A stretch of DNA of 64,000 nucleotides from Imbricaverruca yamaguchii (lineage: Eukaryota; Arthropoda; Thecostraca; Neoverrucidae): NCBI GenBank assembly GCA_034440575.1, contig JAOTOL010001471.1, positions 744,001-808,000 of the forward strand. Reading direction: 5' to 3'. Below, in pieces: positions 33,925-46,900 of the stretch (positions are counted from its first letter, which is position 1; each line of letters starts with the position of its first letter). Made by a program: the position numbers and the translations under genes. Under the pieces are notes generated by a model that did not search any database, was not told where the DNA came from, and saw only the letters and a program-made list of their open reading frames with translations.

Positions 33925-34709
33925 CAACTGGTTCCTATTTTAGTTATTGGCTGCTCCTTGGTCATCATTTTGTCATTGGTCACCCACGTACTAATCCATA
34001 ATGCTCTCCATGGCAATTATGCATCTAATTGTCCATTTTGACTATTGGTCACTTACTGGTCCTTCATTTTGTTACCAGTCGCAAACTGTTCGCCTGTTTC
34101 GTTATTTCTCACCAGCTGATACGGACCTCGGATAGCATGTTATCTGAAGTGGAAAAAAATATGCAGTGGAAGAAATAACTAGTGGAGAGGGCAATGACAT
34201 TATTTACCCCACAGTGAAGCCTCTATCTCCCTAGCTTTAGCATTACTGTAGGGAAGTGTGGGAGATCAGAGCTTCTTTAGCTATGCCACGACTGGGCTCC
34301 AACGACAGGAAGCACATCAAGTATGCCATAGCTGATGTTTACTGCATGGGCTTAGAGGCCGAAGTGCCTATTTTAGGGTCTCTACGTGGCAATTAGTTAT
34401 CAAACTTTTACCGGTGCCTGCTCTGCCAGCCTACACGGGTGTCCAAGAGCAAACATGTGTGCTGCCGCGCCTGTGGGCTGGAACTTTGAGTATGTGGAAT
34501 GAATTAAACACGCACAAGCATTGAAATACACTTTCCAGTGAACTTATGCATATGTGTTTGTTAAAAGTAAATGTCGACATACTTTTTCTCTTGTATATGA
34601 GAAACGACTCAAATTACCAATTAAATTTTCCAATATCCACCCTGCCCAAATTTCATAAGTTGGGCTATCACTGGTCTGATTGTACTGCCTCTCACTTGTT
34701 CATCTTATG
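33925..34709. other. Upstream region of FGGY, no gene recognised
   Basis: Lies between the Ty3 element and the first coding exon. A 5' untranslated exon and promoter of FGGY may lie here or further upstream, but none can be pinpointed. Confidence 0.4.
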
Positions 34710-34721
34710 ACCCTTTCCATG

Positions 34722-34781
34722 ATCTATATGATATAGCTATATGATGAACATGGTCGATGCGCCCTAAAGCCCAAATAACTA
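34722..34781 (+). mobile_element. Short retroposon tail inserted beside the FGGY exon 1 acceptor, 12-bp target duplication
   Basis: 60 bp ending GGTCGATGCGCCCTAAAGCC then CAAATAACTA are flanked by perfect ACCCTTTCCATG repeats (34710-34721 and 34782-34793). The second repeat lies in the pyrimidine tract of the acceptor at 34800. Confidence 0.8.
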
Positions 34782-34821
34782 ACCCTTTCCATGGCTTTCA
34801 GGTGTCTGTTATCCTGGCGAG

Positions 34822-34998
34822 ATGGGCGTATTTCTGGGTGTGGATGTGGGCACAGGAGGTGTACGTGCCGCGCTGTTCTCCACTGATGGACACAGGCTGG
34901 CAATGGAGGTGCAGAAGATTTCGCTGTGGAATCCTCAGCCAAACCTCTACCAGCAGGACTCGGAGGAAATCTGGAAAAGCTGCTGCAGCTGTGTGCAG
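34822..34998 (+). CDS. FGGY: FGGY coding exon 1: N-terminal nucleotide-binding lobe
   Basis: Residues 1-59. The ATG at 34822 is preceded by a GGCTTTCAG acceptor ending at 34800, so the exon probably starts at 34801 and a 5' untranslated exon lies upstream. It encodes [12 protein letters not shown] and QQDSEEIW, and ends phase 0 at CAG|GTAACG. Confidence 0.9.
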
Positions 34999-37900
34999 GT
35001 AACGACCTTGGCGGCGCAGTCGACTAAGGCCTGCGTTTTGAGTGTTGGGACGTTCCGGATGTGTGTACGGCCGTCAGACTTGTTGGCAGGCTCCTATCCA
35101 TGGGGTGGTAGTACCTGAGTGCTCGCTGTGCCACGCGCCGACCGATCAATTCTCACATCATGAGGTTCACGGCCATGAGCTTGCTTTAAGGAGATGCTTC
35201 AGTCCACTGACACGCCCCGAGGGTGCTTAGGTGCTCACTCTTCCATGCAGAACACATGTTGCAAGTGGATAATTCACACAAAGTATTTATGAGGTTTCCC
35301 TTGAGTTGCGGTGAACACAAAATATGGAAAGTATGCTAACAAATATGAGTATGGATGTTCCCTGACATGGACATAATTTTGTGAATACTATAACTTGAAT
35401 GGAAGAAGTGAAATAGTGGAAAAAATTAGAAGCGACCCAATTTACTCGGTATCAGGTTATGTACATAACTAAATATCAAAATCGGTGTGTTGGGTTCTGA
35501 AATTGATGTTTATTATGTACACTAAATATAGTTGTCACGGACTGGGAGAATGTCCTAAAAGTAGTTTAAATTATTTTCCCCGAACATGTTTATGATTTGA
35601 TATCGTTTTCATCCTCGTGATATGATCCAATGATTTCAAACTAAGGTAGCTTCAAGTGCGAATATTCAATTGAATACTGCCAACAAACAAAACAACTTTT
35701 GTACATTTCGGATCAGGGACTGTATCTGTAACTGTCGCTTTAATCCCAATGAGAAAATGTAATTTTCTCGAATTGGGTTTTAGGGCGCCTCGACCAAAAA
35801 TTGTGATCATTTATATTTTCTCGACTTGAAGCCATGTCGGTGACAGTTTTGCATAGCAATGCAGAGCAAGCTGCTGTTGGAGCAGCAAGCAGCAAGCCCT
35901 CTCACACCAGCTGAAAATGTGGGAAACTGGCAACCAGCGGACAAGTGACAATCGTAGTGTTGATACAGTATGTACCGTTGGCGAGACAGTACAGTTGGCT
36001 ATAGGAAATATACCACATAGTTGGGGACTTACACTGTCTATTAACCGATGCTTGTCAAAAGGAAGGTACTTAGCCTAGTGTGATGAGTACGTGAAGGGAA
36101 CAAAATACAATCCGGTCAAGTGATTGCTGTGGTGTGATTTGGTGAGAGCACGGATCTCACGGTGCCTTGTTTTACTGTATGTAGCAGGCGATTTAAGCGT
36201 ATTGAACTGATGGAGCCGGGTGTGTAAATCGCGGGACTGTGGTTAGTAGAGAGGGAGAACGACTAGTATGCATCAACGCACTCCCATATGTAGAGAGTAC
36301 GTAATTGAGGGTGTCTGTGTTGAGGCCCAAGCGGCTTCCGCCGGTTCTTAAAGCTACCTAACACACATTCATTCTCCTCATTCGCTCACATTCCCTCGTC
36401 CCATTCTCTCCCTCCTTCTTAATGAATAAAATTGTTTGGTCCTCGATTTGGCTCCCCCACCCCCAGGCGGTGCACAAATACACACCACGCCTGATCACTG
36501 TTCTAATTTGGAAGTTGTGTGGGACAACTCTTTCGATCATTCACTACCAACCATGGCTGTTCCCGCCATTATTGGTATGATGAGGCCTTAATAAGGCCTT
36601 AATGCTATGATGTACCTCATTTACTGACTGAGGACTTATATCAATGTTCTGGTTTCTATTGACCGACATAACTAACCTTATAACAGTCGATGCCTCGTGG
36701 GACCCTATTCGCTGGAACTGTGCGACCAGCCCTACGTATCCTACGGGTGGGTACGGATCCATGTCACGTTGTGTACGCCCCCTGGTCGTTTATGTATCCT
36801 AGCCTGCCCTATCATTTTAGCCAAGGGGTATCCGGTATGCCAAACCGGTTCTCCCACCCTCCGAGAAACTGTACAAACCGTACCATACATACAGGGGAAG
36901 AAGGTGGACTAATTACTGGGCAGTGTTTTGCCTCTATCCTACTGTTCGGCGTCAGACTCAACGAACCGCAATGCTGTGGCTGCGGCCTTTTTTCATGCCG
37001 GGCTCGAAGCATGTCTGTGCCCTTGGATCACAGAGGCCATCGGGTCTTTACGGTCAAAGAACCATTTTATTTTTAGTTAGTGCCTCAAAAGTGTTCATTT
37101 CATCGCTCACTTTCGTAATTAGCATGTAATCAACGCCAAGTGTATACAGGAATATCATTCTGTACAATTAAGACTATTTTTGGCTTCCCACTGCCACTAT
37201 TCGGGAACGCTTGGTCCACAGAAGAACGGCTCGTAGGTCGGCTGCCTCACTTATACATTTACATTATATAGTGCACAAATTACAAGCAAATATCCAACCT
37301 AAATCATCATGGGTGAATGGTCACTTGTCACATTGGAACTGTGTCAATTAGACCGTGCGTACTTATACTTGGTAATAAAGCTATGCAAGAGCTGTTCAAA
37401 TTGCAGTGTTTGTCCCAAAGACGAGTACAAAATGTCGGCCGTTCCCAACTACTCTCGGTCCTTACATTTCCCAACAATATGTATCGTACATATGGTATAA
37501 AAAAATAATCACACGTGATCTCTCGTAAACGCTCAAATGCATCGCTAGTGTCGGCATGGCAAGTGCAAGACTAGATTCAAAGCATCAGAACATCCCACCG
37601 ATATGCTACTGTCAAAATTTGATCAGCTGGAATGTTAATTGCTAGTCGTTTAGTCATTTTCACCTCTGTTGGAGATGTTAATAATACCTTGAAGATTTCA
37701 TACCGGTGAATTATGCGCATTGCCTACGACAAGAAAGTCGGCGCCGGATATTGTGTGGTAATGACAGCTAGAGGTGGGTATTGCCACATAAAGTAACTGA
37801 CGCGGACCCTCGGCAGAGACTTATGTCAAGCAGAGGGCCTGACGACGAGCCAGTGCTGGGTGTGGGGTTCGACGCCACATGCTCGTTGGTGGTACTGGAC

Positions 37901-40900
37901 GAAGGTTTTGCTCAGCTGACGGTCAGTCCACACGGTAAGAGCGCAGCTCGTCACACTGTCACACTGATGTCACGGGGTCAGCTGACTGTCAGTCCGCACG
38001 GTAGGAGCGCAGCTCGGTACACTATGACACTGGTGTCACGGGGTCAGCTGACTGTCAGTCCACACGGTAAGAGCGCAGCTCGGCACACTGTTACACTGAT
38101 GTCACGGGGCCAGCTGACTGTCAGTCCACATGGTAGGAGCGCAGCTCGGTACACTATGACACTGGTGTCACGGGGTCACCTGACTGTCAGTCCACATGGT
38201 AGGAGCGCAGCTCGGTACACTATGACACTGGTGTCACGGGGTCACCTGACTGTCAGTCCACATGGTAGGAGCGCAGCTCGGTACACTATGACACTGGTGT
38301 CACGGGGTCAGCTGACTGTCTGTCCACACAGTAGGAGCGCAGCTCGGTACACTATGATACTGGTGTCACGGGGTCAGCTGACCTCCAGTTTACACGACAA
38401 GGGCGCAGCTCGGTACACTATGACACTAGTGTCACGGGGTCAGCTGACCTCCAGTTTACACGACAAGGGCGCAGCTCGGTACACTATGACACTGGTGTCA
38501 CGGGGTCAGCTGACTGTCAGTCCACACGGCAGGAGCGCAGCTCGGTACACTATGACACTGGTGTCACGGGGTCACCTGACTGTCAGTCCACATGGTAGGA
38601 GCGCGGCTCGGTACACTATGACACTGGTGTCACGGGGTCAGCTGACTGTCAGTCCACACGGCAGGAGCGCAGCTCGGTACACTATGACACTAGTGTCACG
38701 GGGTCAGCTGACCTCCAGTTTACACGACAAGGGCGCAGTGGCGCGCACTACCGCACTAGTGCCACTAGCTCGGCTGTTATGTCGGTCCACACAGTAACAC
38801 TGTATATTTTGAAATGTAAAAATTGGTATGCTCGGAGGAGGTTTGAATGCTTTTAGTCTTGTCATTGATGTTTCGTATTATGGTCGTGCTCCAGGTATTG
38901 CTTCAGTACAGCTCCAACCTCCCCACAGTTTCGTCGCGACTGACCAATCAGGCGGCCTAAAAGATCACTTAATGCACATGATCGGAGTTATTTTGTGTCA
39001 AGTGCAATGTTGAAAGTTACTGTGCTTGGCCGGGATACTCGGCTCGGGAGAGAGCGCTGGTCCGGTTGGAAAACTCGAGTTTCAGTTTGCGTGCTCTGAC
39101 AGGTGAGCCAAACCAAAATGTGGTGGTGTGGATGGACCACCGAGCGATGGACGAGGCCGAACTTATCACTGGACTGCAGCACGAGGTACTGTACAACGTT
39201 GGGGGCACCATATCGCCTGAGATGCAGACGCCTAAGCTGCTCTGGCTGAAGCGACACCTAGGCAGCACCTGGGAGCGTGCAGCGCACTTTTTCGACCTCC
39301 CCGACTTCCTCACGTGGAAGGCGACGGGTTCACTCGCCAGGTAAGCCATTGGTGACGTCACGGGTGACGTCACCATTGGCCGGATGGACCACTGGTGGCG
39401 TCGTCATGTCCAGGCATGCCACTGGTCATTTCACCAGGAGCAGATAAGCAGCCGATGAGCTGTAGCAGTGGCAAAGATATGGGCGGTGTTGGGTGGCACC
39501 CTCAATCGGCCGCGCTGTGACAGTGGTGGACTTCCCTCTGAGGATTGAGCGGCGCCATGTGTTCGGTGTTGCTGTCCACGCAGGTCGCTCTGCACACTCG
39601 TCTGCAAGTGGACGTACCAGGCGGACGGCGCGCACGCCGGCTGGAACAAGTCCTACTTCGAGCAGATCGGGCTGGGAGAGCTGGCAGGGGACGGCTGGAA
39701 GCGGATAGGTGAGACCAAAGTGGATAGCGGCTCCATCACCTGACGTCAACGGCTAGCTCAGCCTCTGTGTGTGCTTCTGTTCTGCGGAGCGATGTTTGGG
39801 TGGGTATTATAACTACCTTTTGTTGTGCTTTTCTCCGAACTCGGCTGGTGTGCTTTTGTTTGCTATCAGTAAGTGTATCTTTGGGTGTCGCCGCTAGTTG
39901 TGGCTGCTATGGTGCGCATGCGGTGCCGGTGTTGGTGTTAGGCATGTGTCTGCTTAACACCAACGCTCCTAACACCAACTACGGCACTGCGGGCAGTCCC
40001 GTTGTTGGTGTTAGGCGCGTGATGGCTCGATGGACTCAGGTAGTGTTGCTGTCAGTGCTGGACGTGCGACTGCCCAAGGGACTTGTGTCTATTTCACGAG
40101 CTTCACCGTCTGCGGCCGTGAATCCGATTCACTTCGAACGACTGGCTGCTTCATGATATTCTCGACCTTATCTTTGAACACTGATCAGGCTATGGAGGCC
40201 TCACCACTCATTAGGGTGGCTGCAGCTGAACTTCCTCAACTTACAACTCCTCAACAATCACAATTGCTGGCTGGGTATCGTCAAAAGCTTAGGACTTGTC
40301 AAACTCAACGATGACATAATGTCGCTCACTTGCATCAGTTTCTTTCTTCTCTAACAGCTGCTCCAGCTTGGAGGCTCGACTCATCCACTTTTTCCCCCAT
40401 TTTTTTTACTTTTTCCGCCGCCCTCACTTTTCTTAACTGCGTTCAGTCTGCCAATCCCAATTTCTAGCACTAGTTTCATGTTTTACTAGCACTAGTTTTA
40501 CCTCCATCACTAAAACAACAGTTTGCTCCTATCGCTAACTATTTATCTGGCAAGGAAATCACATAAAAAATGAATAAGATATAGCTGTGACAGAAATATA
40601 AAACAAGGATATCAATCGTTGCGTATAGGCGTGTCCTCAGCTCTTCTCCCTGACAATGCACCACGAGGTTATACATGAGGATCGATAATCTTATGTTTTA
40701 TATGTATACAATCTTATATGTATACTAACTTTGGGTATTTGCTGCGAAAGCCAGTTACATCCGGGAACACAGTGACGTCACTGCACTCAGCCGATCACGT
40801 CGGCGAAGTCTTGTCACCTGAGTACGTGACATTTCGTCCTAGATCGACTCACCCGTCAGTTGGCGTGCTCAGTGTCACCTATAGATCGCAGGACACAACA

Positions 40901-43900
40901 CCACTGCCACCACCGACAGGACGACTCACCTTCGCTCCCCTGATGGAAGGACGCTCGATACACGGGCAAACCTCGGAACAGCCAGTATCAGACTGTCGAA
41001 CGTGCGTCAGCTCAATGGCACAAGTGGTGCCAGTGTCAGTGCCGACGTGTGTCCGTTGCAGGGAATTGAGTGGTGCCAGTGTAAATGCTGGATGCCTGTT
41101 TTCCCCTGGGACATGGGTGGTGCCGGTGTCGGTGCTGGATGAGAGTTTGCTGCCAAGACTCAGTCGGTGTCGGAGTCGATACGGGAAGAGTGCCTGTCCC
41201 TGGGACTCAGGTGGCACACGTACCAGGCTGGACGTGTGTTCGCTACAGGAAGGCAGGTGGTGCCACCCGGCTCTCCGTTGGGTGAAGGCCTGAGTGCGGA
41301 AGCGGCATCCCAGCTGGGATTACTGCCTGGCACTCGGGTGGGCGCCGCCATTATCGACGCGCACGCCGGTGGCCTCGGTCTGATGGCGTGCGACGCAGCC
41401 GCTGCTGACCCCTGCGCCAGACTCGGTGAGTGTCACTGGTACCCGCACCAGCATCGGCGCGTGTCGCGCCTCGCGTCCTGGCAGCCGACTGTGGGGGTCG
41501 CTGGCTCCGGTATGCTGGCCGGCGCTGGTCTGTCACGGACCGGTAGCTCTGATACTGTCCGGTGTCGTGTGGTCGTCTGGCGATTGGGCGGTCCCTGCAG
41601 TTGCGCAGCTCGATTTCCCACAAGATTTGACGTTCGATCTGAGCTGAAGGGTCACCTATCACCACAGGTACAAAAAGGGAGTGTCAGTCGAAAGATTTCG
41701 TCCCACCTCACACTGCCGTATTTGTTTCGTCTCCGGCACGTTTCGTTTGGAAATGCCGGGAGTCACACTACCCCCCCCCCCCACCACCACCACCACCACT
41801 GGCAAAGGTGGCGACATGCCGCACACGGGTGAGGGTCAACACACGCCCTAGGGGCCTTTTTCACACAATGCGGCTCGGAGGGATGGGAGAGCGAATTCGC
41901 CCCATCCATAAGGTCTTTGGAACTACTGAAGCTAGAAGCACACAATTTGGAGGGTAGATTACGGCTGCAGTGAACTCGTTTCGGTATACATGATCTCCCT
42001 ACCTACATTCACCCGATGTCTTCAGTGTCAACTGTCTTCAAAATTGATCGGCACACCACGCGTCGAAACCTTTGTGACCTCTAACGTTCGACGATCAGTC
42101 GATTAAATTAATATCGAAATTGGTTGATCAAATTAATATTCAACAAATAAACAAATTAATTTTGATAATACCGAGTTCTCATCAGCGCTACACGATGGCC
42201 TTTCCTTGGTAGGCTTCAGCCAGCCAAAAGAGTTGCCTTACCCCTAGTGTATGTTCGGGTACAGCCCTTCGTCATACCTATAAAACAATAAATTCAAAGC
42301 ACAAATCATCGGTGGCATGTTATTTATATATGCAAACATTTATATATACATATTTATTTGTATTTAGCAGAGATTGTTAAATACTTGTTTGAAGCGTTGC
42401 AAACTCGGTGTATGCGACCTGCTTTGGCCTCTGTCTGACCTGGTTGGACGCTGCAGGCATCATCTGTGGCACCTCGTCCTGCTTCATGGCCGTCAGTCAG
42501 CAGCCGTGCGCCACCCGTGGACTGTGGGGACCCTACTGGGGCGCTATGCTGCCTGACCTGTGGCTCACTGAGGCGGGACAGAGCGCCTCAGGTAAACTGC
42601 TCGAGTTCGTGCTGGAGAGTCACCCGGCCTGCAGCGCTGCCACACCTGCGGACCGGTACGCCAGCCCTGCGAATGCCAGCGACGGCTGCGCCCCTAAACC
42701 CCGCCCCCCAGCGACGGCTATTTCGGACATGTAGACATCCGCATTGGCCATAACGAACATGTCGAAACCTGGAGTTGTATATTAAGCTTAAACATTAATG
42801 TGAGTCATTAAAGAAATATGCTGTGGAAATATGGCTTCTAATTTTTGTTACGCAAGTGAATGGGTTCTCATTGAGATTCACATGGCATTTGTCTGTTTTT
42901 GCATTCGCATTTTGTGGATACGTTAGTTTTTACCAGCATTTTAGTAAGTTATACCACTCAGCAATTCCAAAATGATTGAAGTGATTTGTTTGAGGGAATG
43001 CGATGTGAATGGTAATTGTTAAGAATTTCCAATGCGAGATTAAGACGATTTACATTTTTCAATTCCGCGCTTATGTAGATTTGAGTAGCATGAAGATGCG
43101 TTGAAATCTGCGCTGGCGGGGAAGAGGAGGGAAGGTAAGAGGGATTCCAGTACATAAGAGGGTCCGGAAGCTGGACGAAGGCCGGTGACGGACGCAATTC
43201 CAACTCCTATGTCGACTCATAACCCTTAGCACAACCTTCCCTTTCTCTCCATCCACACCGTTTCACTAGCTTTCCCTTGCATCACGACCCAGCTAGGTTC
43301 ACTCACGAATGATGGTGGTGACGGAGAGAGAAGATTGGCCTCGCTATATAGATTTTGTCTCAGAATGGACGATTTACCGGGCGCCGACAATATGACGGTA
43401 AACAGACAGACCGTGACAGCGGGTCGCAAGAGCTGTGATCGTGCCGGCCGGGAAGGAAACGAGATCGGCACGGCTTGGAGGTAATCCATACAGCGCCCGT
43501 GAGTACAGCAAGCGGGCCGCCGCTGCCGGCGCCCATGCGTAAATTTCTGGCAAATGCCGTAGTGCGCGCCCGACGTCACCACCACCAAAATGTAGTGAGA
43601 CAAGACCCAGCAAACACACTGCACTGCCACCAGTGGCAACGGAAGACGACTCCTGACCACAATCAGAAGACATCCCACCTCGCCCCACCAGATACACAAG
43701 ACTCCATAAACGAGCCAAAACTCCGAAGACATAGACAACACAGCGACGAAACTCCTCGCAGCGACTAAAAGCCGAATGCAAATACCAAGACGCCGCACCG
43801 CCCCCCCACCCGACAAGAAGACATGCCAGACGAAACGAGACGACCGAGACAAATTACGACCACGCCAAGACAGATAAGACTCCAAGACAAACCATAGCTC

Positions 43901-46900
43901 AGACACGAAGATCGGACGACACAGGCAAAAGAGAAGTGCATTTACGGTGTGTTCTTGGTCGTGTCAGGTGTGTTGGGGCTGAGCTCTGTGGCGTTGTGCC
44001 CAGTGTGAGCCTTGTTCAGGCTGAGCTGTCTAATCCATCCGAATTATCAGGTGTTCTTAGGCTACTAAGCAGTTTTGACATCTTGTTTTGTCAGATGTGC
44101 AACTCTGACGTTGTGTCCGGTCCGTCAGGTGTGTTCAGGCTGAGGTGGAGCAGGCTCTGGAAGACAAGGCTGGGCTCATGGGTCTGGCGGACGTGGCTCT
44201 GTTGGCCGCTGACCTGCATGTCTACCCAGATTACCATGGCAACCGCTCTCCGTACGCCGACCCTACGCTCAGAGGCATGGTTGGTCCGATGTAATGGGAA
44301 AGGCTGCACAGCACTACTTAGTCCGTGAGACCGTGCACAACAGTCCTGTCGGCTGCATGTGACTGCCAGGGGACGACAGCTGATCCGTCCGCACGTCGCT
44401 GCTATTAGGGGCGATCTGTTGTCTGCGTGCCGCGGTCACTACTTTATAATGGAAACCACTTTGTCACTTAGCTCTCCAATTCCGTCTTCTTTTTGTTGGC
44501 GATTTTAACGCAGGTGACACTGTTTAGGGATGCGATGATGGCAAAGCTCGTTGTCGTTTTCTTTTGTATCAGTGCAATTCTTACTCAAGGAGTCGTTATG
44601 CCTTTTACACATCGGTAGGAAAGCATGCTACGGTTTCCGTCCGGGTGGTCCTCTGCGTTGGACCTGTATATTTTGGGTCCTCAACCTACATATTTTTGTA
44701 TTAGTGGTAGTGTGGACGATAGTTATTAATGCGACAGTGTTAGAAACGAGGAATGAAGACTGCTTAAGCATCATCATTAAACACGATGTCGAGACATGAA
44801 GAAAGGCGTCGATTCAGTGTTCATTAAGTAATATGTTCCACCCATCGTCACGAAATATGTGTAACAATTTCAAAGTCACTGTCCAAGTGTTGTAACTCGT
44901 CTCGACTGATATTTGCTTGCTTCCCTGTTTGAATTACGAAATAGTGGACGCTGTACGATATATGCAGTCGGTGAACCATATAGCATAATAACTAGTTCGT
45001 CCTATCCGACGTGCCCTAGTCCCGTGATGAACAGATAAATGTGCAGACGCATGTGCACATAGAAACGGGTGTGTTGTACATTCACCAAGAATAGTTCCGT
45101 TGAAATCATGATTGTCTTTTAGAGGCCCTGAAACGATGTGCTGTACAGACAGCTAAGTAGTCTTGGAGAGAACATGCGGACCAAATATACAAGCATGGCC
45201 TAACTGGGCAAGTGTGTTCAGGGGACAAGAGTTGTAATGACACCCCAGTTGTCGGTCAGTTTACTAGCAGTAGAACCCGTATTCGTAGCCTAGCGTGACC
45301 TGAAAACCTCATCAACCCGCGCCGTCTCGAGGGGGTCGTTGACGACCCCTCATAAGGTTTTCCGCGGATAGTGAAAGAACGGCGCGCAACAGCGCGCCGA
45401 AAGTTGGCATACCTTTTTCTACATCAATTTGGCATGTTGTGTCAAAATTTTGAAGTCCGGTCACCGAGGTTCAACGAGTTAAGTTAAGGTCAAGTGAGGT
45501 CACCTCCCAAAAAAGTTAAACCAGTCATCACGCTTTAACGGATAAAGATCTTATAGTGAAAATATCAGCATTTGCTTATCTTTAGGGATGCAACAAAACG
45601 TACGAGAGGAAGTTTTCATTTTTTTCCGTTTTTGATTACTTATTCATTTCACATACTTGCCTATTAGAGTTCAAATATAAGATTCTGGCTGAAGTAGGCA
45701 TTTTTTATTAGAGCAAGTTGACTTCGAACAACGTTTTTCGGTTTTCTCTATCCATTATAAAAGGAAAATCAAAGAAACTTGAAAACTCACCATTTTGAAA
45801 TTTCAAAACAAATTTGTAACAAAAATTTTTGGGTAGCCAAAAATTTCATGGCCCTGGTCGATTTCGCTCTCCTTTTCTGATTCCAAATCATTTTTGTTTT
45901 GTTTTTCAAACCTCCCTCAAAATGAACCCCCCAGAGCCACAAACATAATGTAAGTCGTGAAACTCCAGGGCCCCTAGTGACGTTACTATTTGGGAGGAAA
46001 CATTTTTTTTGGGTGTGCCTGGCCCTACTCGTCGAGCGCTTTCCGATTACACCCATTTCGTTTTCGTGCGGTATTTAGTTAGAAGATTATATGGGGGTCT
46101 CTATCAACCCCTCTCGAGATGGGGTGTGAGGATCTGACAGAAGAGATGGGGCGGATTAATAGGAACATAGTTATCATGGTAGTCGAAGCGCCCTTATCCC
46201 GCAATTCACTGAGTGGGCTTTTCCTTCCGCATTTGCTTTTATGCGATAACAGCCCAATCAATTGAGACTGAAGCTTGAGACTTTCAGTCCCTTCAAATAA
46301 ACACCTGGAGTATCTTGTGTAAAAATCGCTTCAATGTCATCTTAGGTCACGTCCTAATGACGTCATGAAGTCGTTCGTAGGTGCTATTATTTACGTTATA
46401 AATGGTTGATGGTTGCTATGAGATGCAATGGGACCAATGTACATTTTCAGATCAATATAGATGCAGTTTGTGCACCAGAGACCATTTTGTTACCGTGAGA
46501 CCTTGACTAACTCGTTCTTAGTCATATTGATTCTGTTCATTTTATTCAAATATAGTGACCGCTGAAGACTTGGCAAGTCATTCGCTTTCGAATGCCATTT
46601 CAATCGGTGTAATATGTTCATTGATTACAAGCATACGGGGAAGCCCCCTCACAGTGACTCGTGTAAAAGAAAATAGCCCAGTGATTGTCGAGTTAAGCCA
46701 GAAACTACCACTTGAGTACCACGCCAGTGGACGGGCAACAATGTCCGTACAAGTGGGTGACGTGATCTGACATGACCTGTTCGGCAGGTCAGTGGACTAA
46801 CACTGGATACCAGTCGAGACAGCCTAGCCGTGCAGTATCTGGCAACAATGCAGGCCATAGCTGTACGTACTGATAGTGACGATGAAGTGCTGGTGCTTTT

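Noticed and set aside
37913..38797. Long plus-strand ORF of 338 aa taken as a gene
   Set aside because: It is FGGY exon 2 followed by an in-frame minisatellite. It is reported as an array, not as a separate protein.
43226..43906. 226-aa minus-strand ORF as a nested gene in an FGGY intron
   Set aside because: No recognised domain or splice context, and a plus-strand frame is open in the same place.
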